DNA from: Shinella sp. H4-D48
GTDB lineage: Bacteria > Pseudomonadota > Alphaproteobacteria > Rhizobiales > Rhizobiaceae
NCBI RefSeq assembly: GCF_022637395.1
Contig: NZ_CP093337.1
Span: 1,844,001-1,908,000 of the forward strand
DNA: 64,000 nucleotides
Direction of reading: 5' to 3'
A model generated the notes under the pieces. It ran no database searches. It had not been told where the DNA came from and saw nothing but the letters and a program-made list of their open reading frames with translations. Each line of letters opens with the position of its first letter. Position 1 is the stretch's first letter. The position numbers were made by a program, and so were the translations under genes. Below are positions 41,810-51,534 of the stretch, one piece after another.

Positions 41810-42021
41810 CGCGGCTCCGGTCGTTTTACGCCCCTGCATCTGAAGGCCTGCACTCACTCACCCGGCCTGCCGACCACCTTCTCCCCGTAAGAGGGAAGAA
41901 GGAAGAGTACCGCGCCAATTTCCCCAAGCCCCCAAACAGAACGTGGGGCAAATCCCTCGTTCGTTGCCGGAAGAAGGTTATAGTGACGAGCCAGTCCGTC
42001 CCGAAATGCGGTCAGCGATAA

Positions 42022-43350
42022 TCAGGCCGTCTTCGGGCGCTCGATTCGAATCACCTGCGGCTCGCCGACCAGATAACCCTCGGCCTTGACCGATGCCACG
42101 GCCTTGCGGACGGAATCCTCCATCGTCGCATGGGTGACGAGGATGATGGTCTTCGGATCCGTCGATTCGGCCGTGGACTGCGCACGCTGCACGATGGATT
42201 CGAGCGAGATGCCGTTCTCCGCCATATGCTTGGCGATGCTGGCGAAGACGCCGGTGCGATCCTCGACCGAAAGGCGGATGAAGTAGCCGCCGTGATGCTT
42301 GCGGATCTGCGCGCGCTTGTAGGGGGAAAGTGCGGCGGCCGGGCGTCCGAGTGCCGGAACGGTCTGCGCGCCGGGACGGCTCTTTGCGATATCGGCAATG
42401 TCGCCCAGCACAGCGGAAGCCGTGGCGTTGCCGCCGGCACCAGGACCGACCATCAGCAGTTCGCCGAGGATGTCCGATTCGATCGCGACGGCATTCGTCA
42501 CACCATCCACCTGCGCAATGACGCTGTCGAGCGGCACCATGGTCGGATGAACACGCTGCTCTACGCCCGTATCAGTCTTTTGTGCAACGCCCAGGAGCTT
42601 GATGCGATAGCCGAGATCGGCCGCCGCGCGGATGTCGTCTATGGAGATGTTGGTGATGCCTTCGAGATAGATGTCATCAGCCGCGATCTTCGTACCGAAG
42701 GCCAGCGTCGTCAGGATCGAGAGCTTGTGGGCGGTGTCGTTGCCCTCGATGTCGAAGGCCGGATCGGCTTCGGCGTAACCCAGGCGCTGGGCTTCCTTGA
42801 GGCACGCCTCGAAGGATAGGCCCTCCTTCTCCATCTTGGTAAGGATGTAGTTGCAGGTGCCGTTCATGATGCCGTAGACGCGCGAGATCGTGTTGCCAGT
42901 CAGCGATTCCCGCAAAGCCTTGATGACCGGGATGCCGCCCGCGACCGCCGCCTCGTAATTCAGAATGCAGCCGTTCTTCTCGGCGATGCCTGCAAGCTCG
43001 ACGCCATGGGCGGCGAGCAGCGCCTTATTGGCGGTGACGACATGGACGCCGCGTGACAGCGCGGCTTTTACCGCCGCGAGCGCCGGGTCGCCTGCCCCGC
43101 CCATCAGCTCTACGAAGACGTCGATCTTCGCATCGCGCGCCAGGGCGGCCGGATCGTCGAACCATTCAGCTACGGAAAGATCGATGCCACGGTCACGTCC
43201 CTTGGTGCGGGCCGTCACCGCGACGATCTCGATCGGGCGACCGCACGTCGTGGTGAGCATGTCCCTGCGTTCGACGAGAATCTTCGCGAGCGAGGCACCA
43301 ACGGTTCCCAAGCCCGCAATGCCGATCTTCAGGGCATCAGCCATGGTCAT
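42022..43350 (-). CDS. hom: Homoserine dehydrogenase
   Basis: This 442-residue enzyme reduces aspartate semialdehyde to homoserine, the branch to threonine, methionine and isoleucine. The Rossmann motif GIAGLGTVGASLAKIL is near the start, followed by FVELMGG and AVAGGIPVIKALRESLTGN, and an ACT domain at about 350-430 (RTGVFASIAKHMAENGISLES) suggests feedback control by threonine. The start at 43350 (MTMADALKIG) or two codons later is equally possible. It follows the aminotransferase gene by 48 bp and is probably cotranscribed. Confidence 0.96.
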   Translation of the reverse strand: MTMADALKIGIAGLGTVGASLAKILVERRDMLTTTCGRPIEIVAVTARTKGRDRGIDLSVAEWFDDPAALARDAKIDVFVELMGGAGDPALAAVKAALSRGVHVVTANKALLAAHGVELAGIAEKNGCILNYEAAVAGGIPVIKALRESLTGNTISRVYGIMNGTCNYILTKMEKEGLSFEACLKEAQRLGYAEADPAFDIEGNDTAHKLSILTTLAFGTKIAADDIYLEGITNISIDDIRAAADLGYRIKLLGVAQKTDTGVEQRVHPTMVPLDSVIAQVDGVTNAVAIESDILGELLMVGPGAGGNATASAVLGDIADIAKSRPGAQTVPALGRPAAALSPYKRAQIRKHHGGYFIRLSVEDRTGVFASIAKHMAENGISLESIVQRAQSTAESTDPKTIILVTHATMEDSVRKAVASVKAEGYLVGEPQVIRIERPKTA

Positions 43351-43398
43351 GTCCTAACGTTTTGGAAGAGACCCTCCGCAGACCGCGGAGGGTGGATT

Positions 43399-44619
43399 TC
43401 AGCGATGGGCGTTGAGCGAGATAACGTTGTGCATCGTCTCGTCGGCCGTCGACAGGAACTTCTTGATATTGCGCGCCGCCTGGCGGATGCGGTGCTCGTT
43501 CTCGACGAGCGCGAGGCGCACATAATCATCGCCCATCTCGCCGAAGCCGACGCCAGGCGCAACTGCCACATCCGCCTTTTCGACGAGCAGCTTGGAGAAT
43601 TCCAGCGAACCGAGATGGCGGAACTTTTCCGGGATCTTCGCCCAGGCGAACATGGTGGCCGCCGGCGGCGGAACCTCGAAGCCGGCCTTGCCGAAGGTGT
43701 CGACCATTACGTCGCGGCGACGCTTGTAGACGTTGCGCACTTCCGCAATGTCGGAGCCGTCGCCGTTCAGCGCATGTGTGGCCGCAACCTGGATCGGCGT
43801 GAAGGCGCCGTAGTCGAGATAGGACTTCACGCGCGTCAGCGCGGCAATCAGCCGTTCATTGCCGACGGCAAAACCCATGCGCCAGCCCGGCATGGAGAAG
43901 GTCTTGGACATGGAGGTGAACTCCACCGTCACGTCCATGGCACCGGGCACTTCCAAAACGGACGGCGGCGCCGCGTTGTCGTCAAAGTAGATTTCCGAAT
44001 AGGCAAGGTCCGACAGCACGATGATGTCGTGCTTGCGCGCAAACGCGATGACGTCCTTGTAGAAATCGAGCGTGGCCACATGTGCCGTCGGGTTCGACGG
44101 GTAGTTGATGATCAGCGCCAGCGGCTTCGGGATCGAATGGCGCACAGCGCGCTCGAGCGGCGGAAAAAAGCTCTCGTCGGGCTCGACGGACATGGAGCGG
44201 ATGACACCGCCCGCCATCAGGAAGCCGAAGGCGTGGATCGGATAGGTCGGGTTCGGGCAAAGAATCACGTCGCCGGGCGCGGTGATCGCCTGCGCCATGT
44301 TCGCAAAGCCTTCCTTGGAGCCGAGCGTGGCGACGACCTGCGTCTCCGGGTTCAGCTTCACGCCGAAGCGGCGGGCGTAGTAGGCGGCTTGCGCACGGCG
44401 AAGGCCCGGAATGCCCTTGGAAGATGAGTAGCGATGCGTGCGCGGATCCTGGACGACTTCGCAAAGCTTGTCGACGATCGCCTTGGGCGTCGGCAGATCG
44501 GGGTTGCCCATGCCAAGGTCAATGATGTCGGCACCACCCGCTCGCGCGCTTGCTTTCAAACGGTTGACCTGTTCGAAAACATATGGCGGCAGACGCCGGA
44601 CCTTGTGAAACTCTTCCAT
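43399..44619 (-). CDS. PLP-dependent class I/II aminotransferase, alanine type
   Basis: This 406-residue fold-type I aminotransferase resembles AlaC, the glutamate-pyruvate aminotransferase, and LL-diaminopimelate aminotransferases. Seen are DLGMGNPDLPTP, YSSSKGIPGLRRA, INYPSNPTAHVA, the Asp/Tyr of LSDLAYSEIYFD, and the PLP Lys239 in TSMSKTFSMPGWRMGF. The start MEEFHKVRRLPPYVFEQVN is canonical; upstream in-frame sequence is not. With hom downstream it probably belongs to aspartate-family or alanine metabolism. A long perfect palindrome lies about 74 bp upstream of the start and may control it. Confidence 0.92.
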   Translation of the reverse strand: MEEFHKVRRLPPYVFEQVNRLKASARAGGADIIDLGMGNPDLPTPKAIVDKLCEVVQDPRTHRYSSSKGIPGLRRAQAAYYARRFGVKLNPETQVVATLGSKEGFANMAQAITAPGDVILCPNPTYPIHAFGFLMAGGVIRSMSVEPDESFFPPLERAVRHSIPKPLALIINYPSNPTAHVATLDFYKDVIAFARKHDIIVLSDLAYSEIYFDDNAAPPSVLEVPGAMDVTVEFTSMSKTFSMPGWRMGFAVGNERLIAALTRVKSYLDYGAFTPIQVAATHALNGDGSDIAEVRNVYKRRRDVMVDTFGKAGFEVPPPAATMFAWAKIPEKFRHLGSLEFSKLLVEKADVAVAPGVGFGEMGDDYVRLALVENEHRIRQAARNIKKFLSTADETMHNVISLNAHR

Positions 44620-44692
44620 CTTCAACCCCGTTGGGCGCGGCGCCCTTCTCCGGCTTGGCCTGAGCAAACCCCGCGCGATTCGATCAACCGGC

Positions 44693-44742
44693 GCTACTGC
44701 ACCGTCTGCGCGCCACAATTGGCGCGCAGACGGTGCAGTAGC
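44693..44742. repeat. Long perfect palindrome upstream of the aminotransferase-hom unit
   Basis: Arms of 23 bp (44693-44715 and 44720-44742) are perfectly complementary around the 4-nt centre CAAT. The arms are GC-rich and contain GCACCGTCTGCGCGCC. It lies in the 274-bp gap between the lipoprotein stop (44894) and the aminotransferase start (44619), both on the minus strand. There is no T tract on either side. A second, 8-bp hairpin (44840-44857) is closer to the lipoprotein gene. The role may be terminator, attenuator or mRNA-end stabiliser. Confidence 0.85.
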
Positions 44743-44893
44743 ATTTCAATTGCCGCATAATTTTGTCCTTGGATCGTGCGCGATTCAAGGAATCATGCAG
44801 CGGCGAAAACGTTCGAATTGAACACGCTTCGCCCGCGCCGGCGGCCCTTGGGCCGCCTTTCGCTTTGCTGCCAAACGGCAAGAAACGCAAGCG

Positions 44894-45232
44894 TTAATTC
44901 GTGCCTTCGATCTCGGACAGCGTTGCCTTGCCGTGGTTGTCGCGCAGTGCCTGCAGCTCGGCGAGCTGGCGACGGTATTCGGCATCAGAAATCTGGCCGG
45001 CGCTGCGCCGTTTCGCAAGCGCCGTCAGGCTCTCGCTGTTCGTGGCGGCCTCCTCGTCGGTCATCTGCTGCGTCTCGGCGCTGACGATGGCCGTGATGTC
45101 CGGATAGACGTCCGCGCGGTTGGCACCGGCATTGACCGAGGGATCCCGCGCTGTCGAGCTGCAGGAGCCAAAAGCCACCGGAAGGGCGGCCATGAGAAGG
45201 ACGACGCTCAAGCGCCTGAATTCGAACGCCAT
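44894..45232 (-). CDS. Small lipoprotein of unknown function
   Basis: This 112-residue protein has a lipoprotein signal: MAFEFRRLSVVLLMAALPVA followed by the lipobox FGSC, then SSTARDPSV. The mature part is acidic and helical, with a SHOCT-like C-terminus (LAKRRSAGQISDAEYRRQLAEL). The ATG at 45232 is chosen because AGGAGC lies upstream and it starts the signal; a much longer frame extends upstream through the phaC promoter region and is not credible. It is divergent from phaC. No named family beyond a lipoprotein is claimed. Confidence 0.8.
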   Translation of the reverse strand: MAFEFRRLSVVLLMAALPVAFGSCSSTARDPSVNAGANRADVYPDITAIVSAETQQMTDEEAATNSESLTALAKRRSAGQISDAEYRRQLAELQALRDNHGKATLSEIEGTN

Positions 45233-45358
45233 ATGGCTGTATGCTCCTGTCGAAACGACGGGTTCCGTATCGTGCCGCGAAAGGCTGTCAGGCCCTTGTA
45301 ATCTGTTTCGCAGAGAATGTAAAAATGCAAAACGACACAATAAAACCGGGAGGAAAGC

Positions 45359-47215
45359 ATGGCGCAGGACAGCAAAGCGGGTGAACGCGATGCCGCCGGC
45401 GAAAAGCCCGGTTTTCAGCCTTTCGATCCCGCAACGATCGAACCTTATGTCCTCAAGGACCCCGAGGCGCTGACGGTCAATCTCGCCCGCATGGTCGAGC
45501 AACTCGGCAAGGCCGCCTCCGCCTGGCTTGCACCGCGCGAAAGCGGTGCGAAGGTCGATACCGTCTCCGAACCGATGGTCGACATGGTCAAGACCCTCTC
45601 AAAGGTCTCCGAATACTGGATGGCCGACCCGCGCCGGACGCTGGAAGCGCAGACCATGCTGCTGGGCAGCTACTTTAACATCTGGTCGCGCACGCTCAGC
45701 CGGATGGGCGGGGAAGATGCCGCGGCCGGGCCCGATCTCCACGCCAAGGACAAACGTTTCGCCGACGAGGATTGGGTGAAGAACCCCTTCTTCGACTTCC
45801 TGCGGCAGGCCTATTTCGTGACATCGGACTGGGCGGAGAAACTCGTGACCGACGCCGAGGGCCTGGACGAGCACACGCGTCACAAGGCGGCCTTCTACGT
45901 GAAGCAGATCGCGAGCGCCGTTTCGCCCTCGAATTTCGTGACCACCAATCCGCAACTCTATCGTGAAACCGTCGCCTCGAGCGGCGCGAACCTCGTGCGC
46001 GGCATGAAGATGCTCGCGGAAGACATAGCGGCGGGTCGCGGCGACCTGAAGATGCGCCAGACCGATACCAGCAAGTTCGCCATTGGCGAGAACATGGCGC
46101 TGACGCCAGGCAAGGTTCTGGCGCAGAGCGACGTCTGTCAGGTCATCCAGTACGACGCATCGACGAAGGAGGTCCTGAAGCGCCCTCTCCTCATCTGCCC
46201 GCCGTGGATCAACAAGTTTTACATTCTCGACCTTAATCCCGCGAAATCCTTCATCAAATGGGCGGTCGACCAGGGCCATACGGTTTTCGTTATTTCGTGG
46301 GTGAACCCGGACGAACGGCATGCCGGCAAGGATTGGGAGGCCTATGCCCGCGAGGGCATCGGCTTCGCGCTCGATACGATCAAGCAGGCCACCGGCGAAG
46401 ATGAGGTCAACGCCATCGGCTATTGCGTGGGCGGCACGTTGCTGGCGGCGACGCTGGCGCTGCATGCCAAGGAGGGCGACAAGCGCATCCGCAGTGCGAC
46501 GCTGTTCACCACGCAGGTCGACTTCACCTACGCCGGTGACCTCAAGGTCTTCGCGGACGAAGAGCAGATCGACCTCATCGAGCGCGGCATGCAGGCCACG
46601 GGCTATCTCGAAGGCTCCAAGATGGCGACGGCCTTCAACATGTTGCGCGCCTCCGAACTGATCTGGCCCTATTTTGTGAACAACTACCTGAAGGGCCAGG
46701 ATCCCATGCCCTTCGACCTGCTGTACTGGAATTCAGATTCCACACGAATGCCTGCCGCCAACCACTCGTTTTATCTTCGAAATTGCTATCTCAACAATAC
46801 GCTGAGCAAGGGCGAGATGGTGCTTGCCGGCAAGGCGCTTTCGCTGAAGGACGTAAAGATCCCGATCTATAATCTCGCCACGAAGGAAGACCACATCGCG
46901 CCAGCGAAATCGGTTTTCGTCGGCAGCCAGTTGTTCGGCGGCAAGGTAACCTATGTCATGGCAGGCTCCGGCCACATCGCCGGCGTCGTCAACCCGCCCG
47001 ACAAGAACAAGTATCAGTACTGGACGGGCGGACCGGCAAAAGGCGACTTCGATACCTGGGTCAAGAAGGCGAAGGAAACCCCCGGCTCGTGGTGGACACA
47101 CTGGGATGCATGGATCAAAGACGAGGACGACCGCATGGTACCGGCCCGCAAGACAGGCGGCAGCATGAACTCCATCGAGGAAGCGCCCGGCTCCTATGTG
47201 CGTGTGCGTGCCTGA
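45359..47215 (+). CDS. phaC: Class I poly(3-hydroxyalkanoate) polymerase
   Basis: This 618-residue enzyme polymerises 3-hydroxybutyryl-CoA into storage granules. The alpha/beta-hydrolase core has the lipase-like box GYCVGGT with catalytic Cys356, the Asp of KEDHIAPAKS and the His of GSGHIAGVVNPPDKNK. The length and lack of PhaE fit class I. GGGAGGAAAGC precedes the ATG. It starts a same-strand run with sfsA, map and radC, but no other PHB genes are present here. Confidence 0.96.
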   Translation: MAQDSKAGERDAAGEKPGFQPFDPATIEPYVLKDPEALTVNLARMVEQLGKAASAWLAPRESGAKVDTVSEPMVDMVKTLSKVSEYWMADPRRTLEAQTMLLGSYFNIWSRTLSRMGGEDAAAGPDLHAKDKRFADEDWVKNPFFDFLRQAYFVTSDWAEKLVTDAEGLDEHTRHKAAFYVKQIASAVSPSNFVTTNPQLYRETVASSGANLVRGMKMLAEDIAAGRGDLKMRQTDTSKFAIGENMALTPGKVLAQSDVCQVIQYDASTKEVLKRPLLICPPWINKFYILDLNPAKSFIKWAVDQGHTVFVISWVNPDERHAGKDWEAYAREGIGFALDTIKQATGEDEVNAIGYCVGGTLLAATLALHAKEGDKRIRSATLFTTQVDFTYAGDLKVFADEEQIDLIERGMQATGYLEGSKMATAFNMLRASELIWPYFVNNYLKGQDPMPFDLLYWNSDSTRMPAANHSFYLRNCYLNNTLSKGEMVLAGKALSLKDVKIPIYNLATKEDHIAPAKSVFVGSQLFGGKVTYVMAGSGHIAGVVNPPDKNKYQYWTGGPAKGDFDTWVKKAKETPGSWWTHWDAWIKDEDDRMVPARKTGGSMNSIEEAPGSYVRVRA

Positions 47216-47230
47216 CGAACTCATCCAGCA

Positions 47231-47950
47231 ATGAAATTCGATCCGCCGCTCATCCCCGGCACCCTCGTGCAGCGTTACAAACGCTTCCTGTTCGACGCCA
47301 TCCTCGATGACGGGTCGGCGATCACCGGCTCTTGCCCGAATACCGGCTCGATGCGCGGCCTCACCGCGCCGGGATCGCGTATATGGATGTCGACAAGCGA
47401 CAGTCCGACGCGAAAACATCGCCACCGGTTGGAACTGGTGGAGGCGGATGACACCGTCGTGGGCATCAATACCGGCCTGCCGAACCGTCTTGCGGAAGAG
47501 GCGATCCATGCCGGTCTCGTTTCCGACCTCGCCACCTATCCGCTGATCGAACGAGAGAAGAAGTACGGCCGCAACTCGCGCATCGATATCCTGCTGTCGG
47601 GCGACACGCGGTCGCCAGCCTATGTCGAAGTCAAGAACGTGCATTTCCGCCGTGCTGCGGGGCTTGCCGAATTTCCCGATACGGTGACGACGCGTGGCGC
47701 GAAGCATCTGGAAGAGCTTGGGGACATGGCCGAAGCCGGCTTTCGCGCGATCATGCTCTATCTCGTTCAGCGCGAGGATTGCGACCGCTTTCGCATCTGC
47801 GCCGACCTCGACCCCTTCTACGCGACCGGTTTCCAGCGTGCCATGTCCCGTGGCGTGGAGGCCTATGCGGTCAAATGTGCGGTTACACCCTCGCAAATCC
47901 GGCCTGTGGCATCGATCACCATGGACGAACCCGGTGCCGCTGTTTTATGA
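47231..47950 (+). CDS. sfsA: SfsA family DNA-binding/sugar fermentation protein
   Basis: This 239-residue protein matches the SfsA family: [18 protein letters not shown] with the OB-like N-terminal part, [29 protein letters not shown], and the nuclease-like [10 protein letters not shown] with [13 protein letters not shown]. coli SfsA affects maltose genes, but the biochemical role is unclear; the C-terminal fold resembles restriction-endonuclease-type domains. It follows phaC by 15 bp. Confidence 0.93.
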   Translation: MKFDPPLIPGTLVQRYKRFLFDAILDDGSAITGSCPNTGSMRGLTAPGSRIWMSTSDSPTRKHRHRLELVEADDTVVGINTGLPNRLAEEAIHAGLVSDLATYPLIEREKKYGRNSRIDILLSGDTRSPAYVEVKNVHFRRAAGLAEFPDTVTTRGAKHLEELGDMAEAGFRAIMLYLVQREDCDRFRICADLDPFYATGFQRAMSRGVEAYAVKCAVTPSQIRPVASITMDEPGAAVL

Positions 47951-47980
47951 CGGTCGCTGGAGAATGAAGAAAGCTGCACC

Positions 47981-48808
47981 ATGGTGACTTATATTGAAGC
48001 GTCGGCGGCGCCGTTGAAGAACACGGGCGTCATCCGTCTTTACGATGCGGAGGCCTTCGAGGGCATGCGCATGGCCTGTCAGTTGACGGCGCGCTGCCTC
48101 GACGAACTCTATCCGCTGGTGAAGCCCGGCGTCGCGACCGACGTGATCGACCGCTTCGTCTTCGAGTTCGGCATGGACAATGGAGCGCTGCCTGCCACGC
48201 TCAATTATCGCGGCTATACGAAATCGACCTGCACCTCGATCAACCACGTGGTCTGCCACGGCATTCCCAACGACAAGCCGATGCGCGAAGGCGATGTGGT
48301 GAACATCGACGTCACCTACATTCTCGATGGCTGGCACGGCGATTCCAGCCGCATGTATCCCGTCGGCGAGATCAAGCGGGCGGCCGAGCGGCTGCTCGAA
48401 GTCACCCACGAATGCCTGATGCGCGGCATCGCCGCCGTGAAGCCGGGCGCCCGCACAGGCGCGATCGGCGAAGCGATCCAGGCTCACGCCGAGGCCGAGC
48501 GCTGCTCGGTCGTGCGGGATTTCTGCGGCCATGGCGTCGGCCGGCTGTTTCACGACGCGCCGAACATCCTGCATTACGGGCGGGCGAACGAAGGTCCGGA
48601 AATTCGCGAAGGCATGATCTTTACGATCGAACCGATGATCAACCTTGGCCGCCCGCATGTGAAGGTGCTCTCCGACGGCTGGACCGCCGTGACGCGCGAC
48701 CGCTCGCTGTCGGCACAGTACGAGCATACTGTCGGTGTCACCGCTGACGGATGCGAGATATTTACACTGTCGCCCGGCGGCCTCGACCGCCCGGGTCTGC
48801 CCACTTAA
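47981..48808 (+). CDS. map: Methionine aminopeptidase, type I
   Basis: This 275-residue metalloenzyme removes the initiator methionine. The substrate His is in [15 protein letters not shown], the metal ligands in [19 protein letters not shown] (two Asp), [13 protein letters not shown] (His), FTIEPMI (Glu) and AQYEHTVGV (Glu). The family's usual N-terminal MAP1 pattern is present. It starts 30 bp after sfsA and precedes radC by 8 bp. Confidence 0.96.
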   Translation: MVTYIEASAAPLKNTGVIRLYDAEAFEGMRMACQLTARCLDELYPLVKPGVATDVIDRFVFEFGMDNGALPATLNYRGYTKSTCTSINHVVCHGIPNDKPMREGDVVNIDVTYILDGWHGDSSRMYPVGEIKRAAERLLEVTHECLMRGIAAVKPGARTGAIGEAIQAHAEAERCSVVRDFCGHGVGRLFHDAPNILHYGRANEGPEIREGMIFTIEPMINLGRPHVKVLSDGWTAVTRDRSLSAQYEHTVGVTADGCEIFTLSPGGLDRPGLPT

Positions 48809-48816
48809 GGATCGCC

Positions 48817-49647
48817 ATGAAGGGATCGCGCGGCCGTATCGACCAGCCCCCCTCCGCCAGCAAGGAGGACAAAGCGTGCCCTGCCGGCGATCTTTTCGAC
48901 GACACTGACGAGCGAGGATATTTTTCGGAGCGACCGGCGCGGACCGCAGTGCCCGCTGCCACGGCCGAACCTGAAGAGAAGCACTACCACGGGCACCGTG
49001 ACCGTCTGCGTCTTCGTTTTCGTGAAAGCGGCGACACCGCGCTCGCCGACTACGAAATCCTCGAACTCCTCCTCTTTCGCCTCATTCCCCGCCGCGACAC
49101 CAAACCGGTTGCCAAAGCGCTGCTCAGCAGGTTCGGTACTCTTTCCGGCGTCTTCGGCGCGACGCCCGCCCTGCTCCAGGAAGTCAGCGGCATCGGAGAA
49201 ACGGTCGCGCTCGATATCAAGCTCATCGCCGCCGTTGCCCAGCGCACGCTGAAGAGCGAGATCCGCGACAAGACGGTGCTCGCCTCCTGGTCCTCGGTCA
49301 TCCAGTACTGCCATGCCGCCATGGCGCATGAGCCGCGCGAACAATTTCGGATCCTCTTCCTGGACAAGCGCAACACGCTGATCGCCGACGAGGTGCAGGG
49401 CCGCGGCACTGTGGATCACACCCCGGTTTATCCGCGCGAGGTGGTGCGCCGCGCGCTCGAACTCTCGGCTACAGCCATTATCCTTGTGCACAATCATCCT
49501 TCGGGCGACCCGACACCCTCGCGAGCGGACATTGACATGACGAAGACGATTGTGGAAACGGCCCGACCGCTTGGTATCACGGTGCATGATCACATCATCA
49601 TCGGCAAGGATGGACATGTCAGTCTCAAGGGCTTGAGACTTATATGA
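48817..49647 (+). CDS. radC: RadC family JAB1/MPN domain protein
   Basis: This 276-residue protein has an N-terminal helix-hairpin-helix part (about 75-145) and a C-terminal MPN metalloprotease-like domain with a JAMM motif, [14 protein letters not shown] (His225, His227, Asp238). The name comes from E. coli, but a role in repair was not upheld. The first 55 residues are poorly conserved and basic. The ATG at 48817 is used; an upstream frame runs into map. Confidence 0.92.
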   Translation: MKGSRGRIDQPPSASKEDKACPAGDLFDDTDERGYFSERPARTAVPAATAEPEEKHYHGHRDRLRLRFRESGDTALADYEILELLLFRLIPRRDTKPVAKALLSRFGTLSGVFGATPALLQEVSGIGETVALDIKLIAAVAQRTLKSEIRDKTVLASWSSVIQYCHAAMAHEPREQFRILFLDKRNTLIADEVQGRGTVDHTPVYPREVVRRALELSATAIILVHNHPSGDPTPSRADIDMTKTIVETARPLGITVHDHIIIGKDGHVSLKGLRLI

Positions 49648-49783
49648 ATTCCGAAATCGGATAATCAAGCTTTCATCCGATTGAAACGGTTTGCTGCCAC
49701 ATTCGGTTGACGAAACTGACTAGGCGAAGAGAATTGCTGCAATGCAATATGATTCTTCCCGCACAGGACTGGGGCTATCTTTC

Positions 49784-51190
49784 ATGCAGGAATTCGATCT
49801 CGTCGTCGTGGGCAGCGGGCCGGCAGGCCGCCGTGGCGCCATCCAGGCAGCCAAGCTCGGACGAAAGGTTCTCGTCATCGAACAGGGCAAACGCGTCGGC
49901 GGCGTTTCCGTGCACACCGGCACCATCCCCTCCAAAACCCTTCGTGAGACCGCACTGAACCTCTCGGGTTGGCGCGAGCGCGGCTTTTACGGCCGCGCCT
50001 ATCGCGTAAAGCAGGAGATCAGTGCGGACGACCTGCGCCGCCGCCTGCTCATCACGCTCGATCACGAGGTGGAGGTTCTGGAGCACCAGTTCGCCCGCAA
50101 CCGCGTGCAGCACATTCGCGGCAAGGCGACGTTCGTGACACCGGATACGATGGAGATCGCCAAGGATGACGGCGAGACCATCCATGTCCAGGCGAAAAGC
50201 ATCATGCTGGCCGTCGGCACGAAGCCCTACCGCCCGGAAAGCATTCCGTTTGACGGCGTGAGTGTGCTCGACAGCGATGAACTGCTCGACATCCAGGAAC
50301 TGCCGCGCTCGATGGCCGTGATCGGTGCGGGCGTCATCGGCATCGAATATGCCACGATCTTTTCTGCGCTCGACACGCAGGTCACTGTCATCGATCCCAA
50401 GGCGACCATCCTCGATTTCATCGACAAGGAGATCATCGAGGAGTTCGTCCATGATCTGCGTGACCGCAACATGAAGCTGATCCTTGGCCAGAAGGCCGAG
50501 AAGGTTGAGAAGCTGTCCAACGGCAAGTGCGAGATCACGCTGGACAACGGGCGCCATGTCACCTGCGACATGGTGCTTTATGCCGCCGGCCGCGTCGGCG
50601 CCACAGATAGCCTGAACCTCGCCGCTGCCGGTCTCACAGCCGACTCGCGCGGCCGCCTCAGCGTCAACCCGGAAACCTTCCAGACCGACGTGCCGCACAT
50701 CTACGCCGCCGGCGACGTGGTTGGCTTTCCCGCACTTGCCTCGACCTCGATGGAGCAGGGCCGCATCGCCGCCCGCGTCGCCGTCGGGGCCATCGCGAAG
50801 GAACCACCGAAATACTTCCCCTACGGCATCTATGCCGTGCCGGAAATCTCCACCTGCGGACTGACCGAGGAAGAGGTGAAGGAGCGCGGTATTCCCTATG
50901 AATGCGGCATGGCGCGCTTCCGCGAGACCTCGCGCGGCCACATCATGGGCCTCAACTCCGGCCTGCTGAAAATGATCTTCTCCCTGAAGACCCGCCGCCT
51001 TCTCGGCGTGCACATTGTCGGCGAAGGGGCGACCGAACTGGTTCATATCGGCCAGGCCGTGCTGAACCTGAAGGGCACCGTCGAGTATTTCGTCGAGAAC
51101 ACCTTCAATTACCCCACGCTCGCCGAAGCCTACAAGATCGCCGGCCTGGATGCATGGAACCGCATGGGGGACCTGTCGCAGGCAGGCTGA
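49784..51190 (+). CDS. sthA: Soluble pyridine nucleotide transhydrogenase (Si-specific)
   Basis: This 468-residue FAD enzyme of the disulfide-reductase fold moves reducing equivalents between NADPH and NAD. The FAD motif FDLVVVGSGPAGRRGAIQAA starts the protein and the NAD(P) motif is AVIGAGVIGIEYATIF. In place of the CxxxxC redox disulfide it has GGVSVHTGTIPSKTLRE, with no cysteine, as in SthA proteins (which lack a pair) rather than in dihydrolipoamide dehydrogenase. The C-terminal dimer domain ends in YFVENTFNYPTLAEAYKIA. The ATG at 49784 is preferred over a 14-codon upstream extension. Confidence 0.93.
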   Translation: MQEFDLVVVGSGPAGRRGAIQAAKLGRKVLVIEQGKRVGGVSVHTGTIPSKTLRETALNLSGWRERGFYGRAYRVKQEISADDLRRRLLITLDHEVEVLEHQFARNRVQHIRGKATFVTPDTMEIAKDDGETIHVQAKSIMLAVGTKPYRPESIPFDGVSVLDSDELLDIQELPRSMAVIGAGVIGIEYATIFSALDTQVTVIDPKATILDFIDKEIIEEFVHDLRDRNMKLILGQKAEKVEKLSNGKCEITLDNGRHVTCDMVLYAAGRVGATDSLNLAAAGLTADSRGRLSVNPETFQTDVPHIYAAGDVVGFPALASTSMEQGRIAARVAVGAIAKEPPKYFPYGIYAVPEISTCGLTEEEVKERGIPYECGMARFRETSRGHIMGLNSGLLKMIFSLKTRRLLGVHIVGEGATELVHIGQAVLNLKGTVEYFVENTFNYPTLAEAYKIAGLDAWNRMGDLSQAG

Positions 51191-51534
51191 CGCCCTTGCA
51201 TCGAAACACCGGGCGGATGCCGTCACGAATCGCCCGGAATTGCGCTGAAGATTGGGTATCGACGAGGTTGTCAGCCCATATATTCGCGGCTATATCAACG
51301 CTTGCAAATTGCGCCTGAATGGCAACCGCGCGGGCATGGGATCGAGAGGAGATTGTCGTGGAAAACAAACGACATGTTCGGTTTCGAATCGTTCCGCTCG
51401 GCCTGTCTGCGGTTCGCCTTTAGGCGCAGTCTGTTGTTCCGGTCATTGTTCCCTCAAGCAAACCGGATTATGCATTTCCTCATGCTCGCCGGCGGATCGT
51501 CGCGCCGCGATGCGCGAATTCTGGAGCCACGTCG
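51191..51534. other. Intergenic region between sthA and the complex I subunit gene
   Basis: This 344-bp stretch holds a 7-bp hairpin after sthA (CCGGGCG at 51207-51213 with CGCCCGG at 51229-51235) without a T tract. A short frame at 51374-51538 (54 codons, beginning MFGFESFRSACLRF) ends in an ATGA overlap with the next gene, but it is very Arg/Ser-rich and has no good ribosome-binding site, so I do not call it a gene. Confidence 0.5.

Noticed and set aside
41877-41902. Hairpin similar to rhizobial short palindromic repeats
   Set aside because: Too degenerate (one bulge, short arms) to assign to a repeat family from one copy.
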